A stretch of DNA of 64,000 bases from Micromonospora tulbaghiae (lineage in GTDB: Bacteria > Actinomycetota > Actinomycetes > Mycobacteriales > Micromonosporaceae), in contig NZ_FMCQ01000001.1 in assembly GCF_900091605.1 (NCBI RefSeq), positions 877,860 through 941,859 of the forward strand, in the 5' to 3' direction. The position numbers and the translations under genes are program-made. The notes below the pieces were generated by a model. The model was not told where the DNA came from and ran no database searches. It saw only the letters and a program-made list of their open reading frames with translations. Every line of letters begins with the position of its first letter. The stretch's first letter is position 1. Positions 42,757 through 51,845 of this stretch are shown here, piece by piece.

Positions 42757-43473
42757 CTATGCGGGCGGCATGCTCGCGGTCAGGTCCTCGGCGTGCCGGA
42801 GCGTGTCTGCCAGCGCTTGGCGCGAACCGTCGTCCAGCGGGATCGAGCGGGCCTGCCGCACCAGCTCCCGCGCGGACTCCGGCTCGCCGAGTTGCAGCGC
42901 CAGCTCCGCCCGGTAGACCAGCGCCTCCACCTGGACGGCCGGGTCGTCGGCGGCCTCCGGGCGGGCCAGCGCGCCGTCGAGGATCCGCGCGGCCTGTCCG
43001 GGATTGCCGCGCGAGTCGGCCTGCACCACCGCGTTGCCCAGCGTGCGGGCCAGGCCGCCCTTGTCGTCGGCCCGGGGTGGCTCGGCCCGGCCGACGAACC
43101 GGATCCAGTTGCCGCCGGGGTCGACGATGCTGAACCCGAAGTGGCCATCCTGGTTGCGGCGGGGCCGGGGTCGGGTCATCCGGGGCACGCCGGAGACGAG
43201 CACCCTGCCGTACGTGGCACGCATCCCGTCGGCGAAGGCCCGGTGGATGTCGACCAGGTCGTCCACCACGACCAGGCAGGAGCCGTACGAGTCGGCGGGA
43301 TCGAACTCCGGCATCCCGAAGAAGTGCAGATGGAGATCCTCCCGCCGCAGCGTGAGGTACGGGTTGGGGCGCTCCTGCCGGTACGTGACCTCGAAGCCGA
43401 GGGCCTGGTAGAAGGGCGCCACGTCGTCCAGGGAGCGGCACGGCAGCAGCGGGATCGTCGTCTCGTTCGCCAT
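42757..43473 (-). CDS. VOC-family protein with C-terminal helical repeat region
   Basis: A 238-residue protein. The first 130 residues are a glyoxalase/bleomycin-resistance (VOC) fold: IPLLPCRSLDDVAPFYQALGFEVTYRQE and HFGFSIVDPGGNWIRFVG. The last 100 are TPR-like helices (NPGQAARILDGALARPEAAD, VEALVYRAELALQLGEPESA). That pairing of a VOC domain with a helical repeat is unusual. It may bind a small molecule or drug; the metal-binding residues are not clear. Confidence 0.78.
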   Translation of the reverse strand: MANETTIPLLPCRSLDDVAPFYQALGFEVTYRQERPNPYLTLRREDLHLHFFGMPEFDPADSYGSCLVVVDDLVDIHRAFADGMRATYGRVLVSGVPRMTRPRPRRNQDGHFGFSIVDPGGNWIRFVGRAEPPRADDKGGLARTLGNAVVQADSRGNPGQAARILDGALARPEAADDPAVQVEALVYRAELALQLGEPESARELVRQARSIPLDDGSRQALADTLRHAEDLTASMPPA

Positions 43474-43550
43474 GCTCCGAGCCTGGCGACCGGGGGCCGG
43501 CACGCGCACATGGAAATGTCCGAACGGCTGCCGGCGCCACCCGAACGGAC

Positions 43551-43583
43551 ACGGGGGCCGGTCCGCAGTGGACCGGCCCCCGT
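43551..43583 (-). terminator. Terminator for the proline-rich membrane protein gene
   Basis: A 14-bp perfect stem ACGGGGGCCGGTCC/GGACCGGCCCCCGT with a 5-base loop lies 19 bases beyond the stop of the gene at 43602 on the minus strand. Confidence 0.75.
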
Positions 43584-43601
43584 GCGGGGTTTCGCGTCAG
43601 G

Positions 43602-44711
43602 TCAGGGCTTCCAGGACCCGGCGGAACGGAAGCGGTGCTTGTATTCGACGACGCCGTTCTGGTCCTTCACGTCGAAGATGAGCTGCCCGCTGCGCTTCGA
43701 CCCCTCGGGCAGGTTGGTGCCCGAGGTCATCAGCTTGCCGCAGCCGGAGAAGGCGCCGCCGATCCCGCTCTCCTCGGTGCCGTCCGCGGCGACCCAGGTG
43801 AAGTAGAACGGGTTGATCGAGCCGGTGCCCTTGGTGATCTCGGCGGTCACGTCGGCGATCAGGAACATGCCGTTCTTCGGGCCGGGCATGACCTCGCTGC
43901 AGGCGGCGTTCCTGGTCCGGAAGTTGCCGACGGTGATCTCGATGGTGCCGCGGTCGTCGTTGACGACCAGCTTGTCGCCGGCCGGCATGTTGAACGTCTT
44001 GTCGTCGGTGTTGCCCGGCTGCGACGTGCCGGTGGGAGCGCCCGTCGGGGTGTCACCTGTGGGCTGGCCGTAGGTGACGCCCGGGGTGGGCAGCGAGTCG
44101 ATCGCCTCCTGGGTCTTCTTCGCGCCGCTGTAGATGGCGAAGATGCCGCCACCGCAGCACAGCAGCAGCAGGATCACCGCGACGATGCCGACCGTGATCC
44201 AGATGTTCTTGTTCGACTTCTTCGCCGGCGGCCCGAACGGCGCTCCGGGCGGCGGCGGGTACGCGCCACCACCCGGCGGCGGGTAACCGCCCGGCGGCGG
44301 GTACGCCCCGCCCGGCGGCTGGTACTCGAACCCCGGCGGCTGGTACGCCCCGGCCGAGGGCTGGTACTCGCTGCCCGGCGGCGGGTAGGGCGCGCCCGAG
44401 GTGGGCGGTGCCGGCGGGAACGCCGTGGTGGGCGCGGGCGGGTACTGCTCGCCCGGACCCGGCTGCGGCGGATAGGGCGCCCCGGAAGTCGGCGGCTGCG
44501 GCGGACCGGAGACGGGTGGCGCACCGGAGACGGGCGGCTGCGGCGCGTCCGAAGGCGGCGGGTAGGGCGCACCCGAGGTGGGAGCGGGTGGGGGCGCGTA
44601 CGGGTTGCCCGGCACCGGCGGCATCGGGGCGGTGGGGAACGCCTGCGTCGGCGGTTCCTGCGGCTGCTGGTTCGGGTCCGGTGACCCGGACGGAGGCTGA
44701 GGGTGGCTCAC
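43602..44711 (-). CDS. Proline-rich membrane protein with DUF4352-like outer domain
   Basis: A 369-residue protein. About 165 residues of Pro/Gly/Tyr-rich repeats ([18 protein letters not shown]) are followed by a membrane helix (about 170-195; IWITVGIVAVILLLLCCGGGIF) and an external domain of about 170 residues. The last contains ITVGNFRTRNAACSEVMPGPKNGMFLIADVTAEITKG and matches DUF4352-type beta-sandwiches. Cytoplasmic Pro-rich tails of this kind are common in Micromonospora membrane proteins. Function unknown. A strong terminator follows. Confidence 0.75.
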   Translation of the reverse strand: MSHPQPPSGSPDPNQQPQEPPTQAFPTAPMPPVPGNPYAPPPAPTSGAPYPPPSDAPQPPVSGAPPVSGPPQPPTSGAPYPPQPGPGEQYPPAPTTAFPPAPPTSGAPYPPPGSEYQPSAGAYQPPGFEYQPPGGAYPPPGGYPPPGGGAYPPPPGAPFGPPAKKSNKNIWITVGIVAVILLLLCCGGGIFAIYSGAKKTQEAIDSLPTPGVTYGQPTGDTPTGAPTGTSQPGNTDDKTFNMPAGDKLVVNDDRGTIEITVGNFRTRNAACSEVMPGPKNGMFLIADVTAEITKGTGSINPFYFTWVAADGTEESGIGGAFSGCGKLMTSGTNLPEGSKRSGQLIFDVKDQNGVVEYKHRFRSAGSWKP

Positions 44712-44786
44712 CGTACTCCTTGGGCGCCTTCGGAATTTTCAGTCGGAACGACGGTACAAGCCGGGCACAACCCGCCCGGCAGTGCC

Positions 44787-45443
44787 TCATCGATGTGGCA
44801 GGACGGCCGCGGTTCGGACCAGGTCGTCGTCCACGGCGAACCGTCCGGTCACCGCTGACGGCGGATCGGGCACCGGGGCGGCAGCGAGCCGGGCCGGTGC
44901 GATGAGGGCGTGGAACGTGCCCGCCTCCGGGTCGAGCACGACGCGCGCGTCGGCGAAGCCCAGCCACGTCCCGACCAGCGGGTGCCAGACCTTGTAGACG
45001 GTCTCCTTCGCGCTGAACAACACGGTGGGCCAGGGCGTGCCGGACGGCAGCCGGACCAGGTCCGCCTCCTCGTCGGGGCGGCACACCTTCCGGCGTACCC
45101 CCGGGGAGAGCGGCCGGTAGCGCTCGGCGTCGATACCGACGGCGCGCACGTCGGTGGCGCGGGCGGCGGCCGCCGCGCAGTAGTCGCGGGTATGGGTGAT
45201 CGCGCCGACCACGCCGGGCGGCCAGATCGGGGCCCGGTCGGCGCCGGCGGGAACCGGCGCGGCGGGCAGGCCGAGCGCGCCGAGCGCCCGGCGGGCGCAG
45301 ACCCGCCCGGCGGTGAAGTCGCGGCGACGGCCGGGCACCGCGCGCTCACCCAGGGCGGCCAGCTCGGCCGGGAGCAGGTCACCGGCCCAGTCGGCGGGGC
45401 CGGCCACCGCCACGGCGACCTCGGCCGGAAGCAGATCACGCAC
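44787..45443 (-). CDS. 4-prime-phosphopantetheinyl transferase (EntD/Sfp-like)
   Basis: A 218-residue PPTase. GAITHTRDYCAAA (the HTxxY site), RAVGIDAERYRPLSP (Mg2+-binding D-x-E) and LFSAKETVYKVW (the KExxYK motif) are all present. It transfers phosphopantetheine from CoA to carrier proteins of polyketide, peptide or siderophore assembly lines. No PKS/NRPS is in this window, so it likely serves distant clusters. GTG 45443 has no strong ribosome-binding site. Confidence 0.9.
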   Translation of the reverse strand: MRDLLPAEVAVAVAGPADWAGDLLPAELAALGERAVPGRRRDFTAGRVCARRALGALGLPAAPVPAGADRAPIWPPGVVGAITHTRDYCAAAAARATDVRAVGIDAERYRPLSPGVRRKVCRPDEEADLVRLPSGTPWPTVLFSAKETVYKVWHPLVGTWLGFADARVVLDPEAGTFHALIAPARLAAAPVPDPPSAVTGRFAVDDDLVRTAAVLPHR

Positions 45444-45570
45444 GAGAGGTGGATGACGGGGACACGCGGTGAACGTACCGTAACGCTTGGGCGTGCCGCT
45501 GCGCTGACGGAACGTTGCGGGGAGGCAACCGGTCCATCACCACCCATTCCCGACTCGGAAGGAGCGGCCG

Positions 45571-45846
45571 ATGACGCCTGGCGCGGAGGTTTCGGGGAGC
45601 ACCGGCGGCGAGCACGTGCCGGTGACCCCCCACTGGACCTGCGGCTCGTGCGGTGACGACTGGCCCTGCACCACGAAACGTCATCACCTGCTGCGCGAGT
45701 ACCAGGTGGACCGGGCGTCGTTGAGCGTCTATCTCGGGTCCTGCCTCGCCGCGGCGGCGCAGGATCTGCGCTCCGTGCCGGTCACCGCGCTCCAGGACCG
45801 GTTCATCGGCTGGGTGCCGCGCGGCCCGCGTACCGCCGAGGCGTGA
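45571..45846 (+). CDS. Conserved small protein with WTCGSCGDDWPC motif
   Basis: A 91-residue protein. Residues 20-33 (PHWTCGSCGDDWPCTTKR) look like a three-cysteine zinc or Fe knuckle, followed by a helical segment (VYLGSCLAAAAQDLRSVP) and DRFIGWVPRGPRT. I recall similar small proteins in Micromonospora but no function. The ATG at 45571 has GGAAGGAG about 7 bases ahead. Confidence 0.6.
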   Translation: MTPGAEVSGSTGGEHVPVTPHWTCGSCGDDWPCTTKRHHLLREYQVDRASLSVYLGSCLAAAAQDLRSVPVTALQDRFIGWVPRGPRTAEA

Positions 45847-45898
45847 GCGCGTCCGGTGGCCGCCGCGTCGGGTTCGCGGCGGCCACCGGTTGCGGTCC

Positions 45899-46672
45899 TC
45901 AGGGGCGGCGGGGCCGCCGGGTGAGCCCGAAGCCGACCACGCCGGCCACGGCGGCGAGCACGCCGCCCACTGTGGTCCACACCCAGCGCGATCCGGCCTC
46001 GGGGAGCCAGCCGGTCAGGTCGTACTCCTCGTCGGCCACCGGCTCGGGTGTCGGCTCGGCGGTGAGCACGGTTCCGGCGCGGGTGTTCGGCACCAGCGGC
46101 GCGGCCAGTTCGCCGTCGTCGCCGGACGCGCCGCCCTCGTCGGTCGCGCCGACGAGCATCTCCACGTCGATCGGCAGACCGAGGTCGGGTTCGGGCAGGT
46201 CGGTGACGGAGAGCCGGATGTAGTAGGTGCCGGGCAGCGGGTCGCCCGACCAGGGCTCGGCCCACGGCCGTACCCGCCGCAGCGTGCAGCCCAGCGCGAC
46301 GCTCGTCGCCGACGCGTCAGCGGTGGGGGTCTGCGCGCCCGCTGTGCACGCCTGCCGGCGGCGCAGCCCGTCGAAGACGTCGACGGTCCAGGTGGACGCG
46401 CCGCTGCGTGACTTCGGGAACGTGACGGTGGCGGTGACCTCGTGCACCTGCCCGGCGTCGGCGCGGAACGACCAGTACAGGTGGTCGCCGGTCGACGCGC
46501 CCACCTGCACCGGCTGACCGGCGGCGACGGTCGTGGCGGTGAGGAACGAGGTGCCGGCCTTGGTCACCGTGGTCGCGCCCGGTGACGGGCTGGGCGCGGC
46601 CAGGGCCGCCGCCGGGGTGAGGGTGAGTCCGACGGCGGTGGTCGCCGCCGCGGCGCGGATCAGCGTACGCAT
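45899..46672 (-). CDS. Secreted or membrane-anchored protein paired with VWA gene
   Basis: A 257-residue protein. N-terminal signal (IRAAAATTAVGLTLTPAAALA) ends with AxA. The body (AAGQPVQVGASTGDHLYWSFR, FPGTYYIRLSV-like stretches) resembles bacterial extracellular beta-sandwich domains; the C-terminus has a membrane helix (VWTTVGGVLAAVAGVVGFGL) followed by RRPRRP. It is a type I membrane protein. It begins 2 bases downstream of the VWA gene, so it is likely translated from the same message. Confidence 0.72.
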   Translation of the reverse strand: MRTLIRAAAATTAVGLTLTPAAALAAPSPSPGATTVTKAGTSFLTATTVAAGQPVQVGASTGDHLYWSFRADAGQVHEVTATVTFPKSRSGASTWTVDVFDGLRRRQACTAGAQTPTADASATSVALGCTLRRVRPWAEPWSGDPLPGTYYIRLSVTDLPEPDLGLPIDVEMLVGATDEGGASGDDGELAAPLVPNTRAGTVLTAEPTPEPVADEEYDLTGWLPEAGSRWVWTTVGGVLAAVAGVVGFGLTRRPRRP

Positions 46673-46674
46673 GC

Positions 46675-47967
46675 TCAGTTCGTCCTCCACGTGTGCACCC
46701 ACCAGCGGGTGAGCAGTCCGGCGAGCAGCCCGGTGAGCAGTCCGGCGAGCGTGAGCAGGAGCAGCAGCACCCAGCCGCGGCCGAGGTCCGGCCCGTCCGG
46801 CGCGGGGGAGGCGGCCACCACGTCGACCGTCAGCTCGACCGGCATGCCGGGACGGGCCTGGGTGCCGGGCTTGGCCGCGAACGAGTTGCTGACCACCAGA
46901 CAGACGGTCCGTACGGCCTGCTCGGCGCCCGGCGTCGGCTCGGCGCTCGGGCCGTCCTGCTCCTCTTCGGCGGCCGACCAGCGCAGCCCGGCGGAGACCA
47001 CGTCGGTACGCCCGCTGCCGGCGTCGACGCCTCGGACCAGTTCCCGCCCGTCCGGCGCGGTGGCGCGCAGCAGCACGCCGTAGTCCGGGTTGACCGGGCG
47101 GTCCAGCGCGACGCTCACCGAGGCGCGCAGCTCCTGCCCGGGCCGCACCGGCACCCGGTACCAGCGGTGCTCGGAGAACGCCTCCCGGTCGCTGTAGACG
47201 CCGGGGGCGAGCAGCGGCGCGCCCTCGCACGCCGTGCCGCCGCCGACCACCGCGGGGGCGGCCGTGTACGTGTCCCGGGCGCGGTCGACGAGCTGCTTGA
47301 TCCGGCCGGTCAGCTCGTCGGCGCTCTGCGCGGCGGTGTAGGTGCCACCGGTCGCGCCGGCGATGCAGAGCAACTGCTTGCGTACCTTCTCGTCGGGCGC
47401 GAGGCCGAGCGTGTCCACGACGAGCCGGGTGCCCTGGGCGGCCAGCTCGCGGGCCACCTCGCACGGGTCGGGCGGCGCGCAGGTGTCCTCACCGTCGGTG
47501 ATCAGCACGATCCGGCGGGCGGTGCTGCCGGTGCCGAGGTCCTGCGCGGCGGACCGCAGCGCCAGCCCGACCGGGGTGAAGCCGGTCGGGCGCAGCCCGG
47601 CGACGGCGGCCTTGGCCTGGGTGCGGTCCACCGGGCCGACCGGCACGATCTGCTGGGTGTCGAGGCAGCCCTGCTTCTTGTCCTTGCCCCGGTAGGTGGC
47701 GCCGAGCACCCGGATGCCGAGCTGTGTCTCGTCCGGCAGGGCGTCGACCACCTCGTTGAACGCCTGCTGGGCGACGGAGATCCGGCTGCGGCCGCCGATG
47801 TCGCGGGCCCGCATCGACCCGCTGACGTCGAGGACCAGCTCGACCTTGGGTGGTTCGGCGACGGGCTCGGTGGTCTCGTCGTCGGCCCCGGCGGGGCTCG
47901 GCCCGATCATCGCGGCCGCCGCCAGCAGTCCGATGAGGACGGCCGTCGATCGTCTCTTGTTGATCAC
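46675..47967 (-). CDS. Secreted VWA-domain protein
   Basis: A 430-residue extracellular protein with a signal-like N-terminus (INKRRSTAVLIGLLAAAAMI), a VWA domain (LVLDVSGSMRARDIGGRSRI with the MIDAS DxSxS, RRIVLITDGEDTCAPPD), an external beta-domain (about 250-385), and a C-terminal membrane helix (VLLLLLTLAGLLTGLLAGLL). VWA domains bind metal-dependent partners. GTG 47967 is chosen because a TACACT hexamer ends 7 bases before it, suggesting a leaderless message; GTG 47991 is alternative. Likely partner: the protein encoded by the gene 2 bases downstream. Confidence 0.75.
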   Translation of the reverse strand: MINKRRSTAVLIGLLAAAAMIGPSPAGADDETTEPVAEPPKVELVLDVSGSMRARDIGGRSRISVAQQAFNEVVDALPDETQLGIRVLGATYRGKDKKQGCLDTQQIVPVGPVDRTQAKAAVAGLRPTGFTPVGLALRSAAQDLGTGSTARRIVLITDGEDTCAPPDPCEVARELAAQGTRLVVDTLGLAPDEKVRKQLLCIAGATGGTYTAAQSADELTGRIKQLVDRARDTYTAAPAVVGGGTACEGAPLLAPGVYSDREAFSEHRWYRVPVRPGQELRASVSVALDRPVNPDYGVLLRATAPDGRELVRGVDAGSGRTDVVSAGLRWSAAEEEQDGPSAEPTPGAEQAVRTVCLVVSNSFAAKPGTQARPGMPVELTVDVVAASPAPDGPDLGRGWVLLLLLTLAGLLTGLLAGLLTRWWVHTWRTN

Positions 47968-48147
47968 CGGGCGAAGTGTAGTGAGATCCACTTTGGAAGA
48001 TCATCCGGGTCGGAGGTCCCCGGCGGGGGATCTTTCCGGCGCCTGCCGGACCCGTCACGGTCGCGCGCCGCGACCCACCGTCAGCTGCACCATGTAAACC
48101 TTTCGGCCGGTGGTGCACCCGTCGGAAATCTGACCGGCCCGCACCCG

Positions 48148-48240
48148 TTGTGCGGTTGCCGGAGTGTGGTTAAGCTCTGTCTTGCGCGCCCCAATCGCCC
48201 GCTTCCCCCGTGGCAGGCGATCGGGGCGCGCTTCTCTGTG
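48148..48240 (+). ncRNA. Candidate small RNA with terminator-like hairpin
   Basis: A TTGTGC (48148-48153) and TAAGCT (48171-48176) pair with a 17-base spacer precedes, by 7 bases, a hairpin with 16-base arms (one mismatch; 48184-48199 and 48216-48231) ending just before TTCTCTGTG. No reading frame starts here. The hairpin could equally be the terminator of the mannosyltransferase gene on the other strand (stop at 48272). The rest of the 304-base gap (47968-48271) is a GC-rich intergenic stretch. Confidence 0.35.
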
Positions 48241-48271
48241 CCCGGCGCCGCACAGTGCCCGGCGCCCCGCG

Positions 48272-49942
48272 TCAGATCCAGCGGCCGTCCAGCCACATCC
48301 GCGCCGACCAGTCCGCGTACGGCAGCACCCGGCCCACGAAGATCGGGTAGAAGTACGCGAAACAGAGCGCCACGAGCAACACGTACGCGCCCGCGATGAT
48401 CCCGCCCACCAACCGGCGGTCGTGGACCTGTTGCGGGTCCGGTGGCGCGGCAGTGTTCGTCACCGGCGCCGGGGTGGCGATCGCGCCGAGCACGTAGACC
48501 ACCGCGAGCACCAGGAACGGCACCGCCGGCGCGGCGTAGAAGGAGAACATCGTCCGGCCGTCGAGGGCGAACCAGAACCAGGGCAGCAGGCCGGCGGCGA
48601 CGCTGAGCAGGATCGCGCCCGCCCGCCAGTCCCGCCGGGCCAGGCCGAGCCAGGCGGTCGCGGCCAGCGCCGGCAGGAACGACCACCACAGCAGCGGCGT
48701 GCCCAGCAGCAGCACCTCCGAGGCGCAGCTCGGCGCGCCGCAACTGCCGTCCCCGGACCAGTGGAACGCCACCGGGCGGCCGAGCAGCAGCCACTGCCAG
48801 GGCCAGGACTGGTACTTGTGCGGGTCGTCGAGCTGGGTGTGGAAGCCGTACGCGGCCTTGTGGTACTCCCACAGGTTGATCAGCGCCCCGACGAACGGGG
48901 TGTCGCTCAGCTCCGGGTTGTTCGGGTAGCGCTCCGCCAGGCGGTAGTAGCCGTCCTGCCCGAGCAGCCAGCCAGACCAGGTCGCGACGTAGGTCACGAG
49001 CATCAGCACGCCCGCGGCGAGCAGCCACGGCAACTCGTCGAGCACGGCGTCGCGCCACGGCCGGCGTACCCCGGACGAGCGGCGGACGCCCACCTCCCAG
49101 AGCAGCACCAGCAACGCGAACGCCGGCACGAAGTAGAGCGCGCTCCACTTCACCGAGCAGGCGCAGCCGAGCAGCACCCCGGCCGCCAGCCGCCACCACG
49201 GCCAGTCCCGCCAGCCCGACGACGGCCGGCCGGCCCGCCCCGGCTGGGTCGGGTCGAGCCCGCCCTCCAGCGCCCGGGCCCAGCGCCGCCGCCGGGCGTC
49301 CCGGTCGAGCACCAGCGCGCCGAACGCGGCGAGCACGAGCAGCAGCAGGAAGATGTCGAGGATGGCCGTGCGGGACAGCACCAGGTGGTAGCCGTCGAGC
49401 GCGAGCAGCAGGCCGGCCGCGCAGCCGAGCACCGTGGAGCGGAACATCCGCCGCCCGATCCGGACCAGCAGCAGCACCGACAGCGTGCCGGCCACCGCCG
49501 CGCCGAACCGCCAGCCGAACTCCGGCGAGGTGGTCATCAGATGACCCGGCACCGAGACGCCGCTGTCCGCGTCCTGGTAGCCGAAGGCCCACTCGCCGAT
49601 GCCGATCATCCACTTGCCCAGCGGTGGATGCACCACGTACGAGGGGCCGTTGTCCTTGTAGTTCCACTCGAAGCCGCGGTCGATCAGCCCGTACGCGTCC
49701 TTGGCGTAGTAGGTCTCGTCGAAGATCTTCCCGGGCGGGAAACTGAGCCCCACGAAGCGCAGGATGGCGGCGATGGCCACCACCACCGCTGTCGCCAGCC
49801 ACGCCTGACCTCGGCCGATGCGGTCGTCGACCGTGGCGAGCCGGCGCCGCACGGCCGCGGGGAGCCCGCGCCCGGCGCCGTCGCCCCGGTCGGTGGTGGA
49901 AGGGTCCGGGTTCGCGCTCTGTGCTGTCGACGCACTCGTCAC
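48272..49942 (-). CDS. Protein O-mannosyltransferase (PMT, GT39)
   Basis: A 556-residue membrane glycosyltransferase with about ten hydrophobic segments. The catalytic first loop carries IFDETYYAKDAYGLIDRGFEW (Asp-Glu of the PMT/GT-C fold), then PLGKWMIGIGEWAFGYQ, and the long second loop has GFHTQLDDPHKYQSWPWQW. It transfers mannose from polyprenyl phosphate to Ser/Thr of secreted proteins. Likely substrates include the Thr/Pro-rich lipoprotein and secreted proteins nearby, by family knowledge. It is divergent from rsmI, the usual actinobacterial arrangement. Confidence 0.93.
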   Translation of the reverse strand: MTSASTAQSANPDPSTTDRGDGAGRGLPAAVRRRLATVDDRIGRGQAWLATAVVVAIAAILRFVGLSFPPGKIFDETYYAKDAYGLIDRGFEWNYKDNGPSYVVHPPLGKWMIGIGEWAFGYQDADSGVSVPGHLMTTSPEFGWRFGAAVAGTLSVLLLVRIGRRMFRSTVLGCAAGLLLALDGYHLVLSRTAILDIFLLLLVLAAFGALVLDRDARRRRWARALEGGLDPTQPGRAGRPSSGWRDWPWWRLAAGVLLGCACSVKWSALYFVPAFALLVLLWEVGVRRSSGVRRPWRDAVLDELPWLLAAGVLMLVTYVATWSGWLLGQDGYYRLAERYPNNPELSDTPFVGALINLWEYHKAAYGFHTQLDDPHKYQSWPWQWLLLGRPVAFHWSGDGSCGAPSCASEVLLLGTPLLWWSFLPALAATAWLGLARRDWRAGAILLSVAAGLLPWFWFALDGRTMFSFYAAPAVPFLVLAVVYVLGAIATPAPVTNTAAPPDPQQVHDRRLVGGIIAGAYVLLVALCFAYFYPIFVGRVLPYADWSARMWLDGRWI

Positions 49943-50025
49943 CCGGCGATCGTAGGCTGCGAGGGTGCCCGGTGGCGTCCGTCGTCTCCGAAATTGGTAC
50001 GACCGTCGATGAAGGAGCGCACGCC

Positions 50026-50874
50026 GTGGGGGAAATGTCCGAGGTAGGGCGGCTCGTGTTGCTCGGCGCGCCGCTCGGCAACCCGGCCGACGCGTCCGCC
50101 CGGTTCCGCGAGGTGCTGGCCGTCGCCGACGTGGTCGCCGCCGAGGACACCCGGCGGCTCACCCGGCTGGCCCGCGACCTGGACGTGACGGTGCCCGGCC
50201 GGATCGTCTCGTACTTCGAGGGCAACGAGGAACGGCGTACCCCCGAACTGGCCGAGGTGCTCACCGCCGGCTACACGGTCGCGCTGGTCACCGACGGCGG
50301 CATGCCGAGCGTCTCCGACCCCGGATACCGGCTGGTCCGGGCCGCGCTGGACGCCGGGGTGCCGGTCACCGCGGCGCCCGGGCCGAGCGCTGTGACCACC
50401 GCGCTGGCGCTGTCCGGGCTGCCCTGCGACCGGTTCTGCTTCGAGGGCTTCCTGCCGCGTACCCCCGGCGCCCGCCGCTCCCGGCTGCGCGCGCTCGCCG
50501 CCGAGGACCGCACGCTGGTGTTCTTCGAGGCGCCGCACCGCATCACCGGGGCGCTCGCCGACCTGGCCGAGGCGTTCGGCCGGGACCGTCCAGCCGCGCT
50601 CTGCCGTGAGCTGACCAAGACCTACGAGGAGGTCGTCCGCCGGCCGCTCGGCGAGTTGGCCGAGTGGGCCGCCGAGGGCGACCCCCGGGGCGAGATCACG
50701 CTCGTCGTGGCCGGTGCCCCGGCCACGCCCGCGGTCCGGCCGGACGACGAGACGCTGCGCGCCGCGGTGGCCGAGCGCGAGGCGGCCGGGTTGTCCCGCC
50801 GGGACGCGATCACCGAGGTCGCCACCGCGTACGGGCTGCGGCGGCGGGAGGTGTACGCGGTGGTGCACAGCTGA
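50026..50874 (+). CDS. rsmI: 16S rRNA (cytidine-1402-2-prime-O)-methyltransferase
   Basis: A 282-residue SAM-dependent methyltransferase of the tetrapyrrole-methylase type: GRLVLLGAPLGNPADASARF, VAAEDTRRLTRLARDL, SYFEGNEERRTPE, TDGGMPSVSDPGYRLV and APGPSAVTTALALSGLP. It methylates C1402 of 16S rRNA in the decoding centre. GTG 50026 has AAGGAG at 8 bases; ATG 50035 abuts GGGGGAA, so GTG is preferred. The gene is divergent from the PMT gene and converges on a membrane-protein gene. Confidence 0.92.
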   Translation: MGEMSEVGRLVLLGAPLGNPADASARFREVLAVADVVAAEDTRRLTRLARDLDVTVPGRIVSYFEGNEERRTPELAEVLTAGYTVALVTDGGMPSVSDPGYRLVRAALDAGVPVTAAPGPSAVTTALALSGLPCDRFCFEGFLPRTPGARRSRLRALAAEDRTLVFFEAPHRITGALADLAEAFGRDRPAALCRELTKTYEEVVRRPLGELAEWAAEGDPRGEITLVVAGAPATPAVRPDDETLRAAVAEREAAGLSRRDAITEVATAYGLRRREVYAVVHS

Positions 50875-50887
50875 GGCGCCGGGCACC

Positions 50888-51718
50888 TCACCAGGTGGCG
50901 GCCAGGAAACCCAGAGTGATCAACGCCGGCCCGGCCAGCGCCAGGCCGACCGCCCAGCGCCGCTGCCGTTCCTCCGCGAGCCGGGTCGCCCCGGTCCACC
51001 TGGCGATCCCGGCGGCGCAGCCGGCCACCAGGGCCAACCCCAGCAGCCAGCGCAGGTGCCGTCCGGCGCCGGTGTCCGCGTAGGCGGTGGACCCGGCCGG
51101 CCCGGTCATCCGCGCGCGCAGCGAGCTGCCGGTGTCGGTGCGGCCGGCCGGCACACCGCTGACGCGTACCCCGTGGGCCTGGAACCGGTCCCCGTCGGCG
51201 GAGAAGATGCCCCGGCAGCGCTGGGTGAGCCCGCCGCCCGCGCACTGCGTGATCATCACGGTGCCGCCGGTCGAGTGCCCCACCGCCAGCCAGAACGGCC
51301 CGGCGCTCACCCAGGCGAAGAACGCGGCGAGCAGGCTCAGCGTCAGCAGTACGGCCAGCCCGGCGGGCGGGCTCGGCGGCACAGCCGGGCGGGCGCGTTC
51401 CCGCCGCGCGGGCGCCCGCCCGGGGCGTGGGCCCGGCTCGTCGCGCAGCGGCGTGCCGTCCCAGTGCACCTCCTCGATCGGCGCCCAGCCGCCGGACGGG
51501 GCGGCCTCGCGCTGCCAGCGCGGCTGGCGTACCGGCACCCGGTTCGGCACCGCGTCCACCGGCGCTCCGGTGGTCGGCTCCACCTCCACCGGCGGGTCCG
51601 CCGGGTCGAGCCGGGGCTGCGGGGCGACGGGCCCGCCGGGCGGCGTGGGCCGCGCCGCGCGCCGGGTGGCGGCCGCCGAAGGCTCGGGCGCCGCTGGTCT
51701 GCTGGTCACGATGTTCAT
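50888..51718 (-). CDS. Proline-rich membrane protein
   Basis: A 276-residue protein. About 110 cytoplasmic, disordered residues ([20 protein letters not shown]) are followed by membrane segments near 125-145, 225-240 and 255-273, with an external loop of about 65 residues holding cysteine pairs ([17 protein letters not shown]). Domain unknown. ATG 51718 is chosen; GTG 51709 is alternative. It is divergent from metG. Confidence 0.55.
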   Translation of the reverse strand: MNIVTSRPAAPEPSAAATRRAARPTPPGGPVAPQPRLDPADPPVEVEPTTGAPVDAVPNRVPVRQPRWQREAAPSGGWAPIEEVHWDGTPLRDEPGPRPGRAPARRERARPAVPPSPPAGLAVLLTLSLLAAFFAWVSAGPFWLAVGHSTGGTVMITQCAGGGLTQRCRGIFSADGDRFQAHGVRVSGVPAGRTDTGSSLRARMTGPAGSTAYADTGAGRHLRWLLGLALVAGCAAGIARWTGATRLAEERQRRWAVGLALAGPALITLGFLAATW

Positions 51719-51845
51719 TTCACACCGGTACGTCTGGCTTGTTGGGCAGCTCACGCCGCGTGTCGGCGACAAATCGGACGTACGGTCGGAGCGCACACCC
51801 CATTGGTTCGCGGCGCACCCACGGCAATCACTAGGCTTGCTGCTC

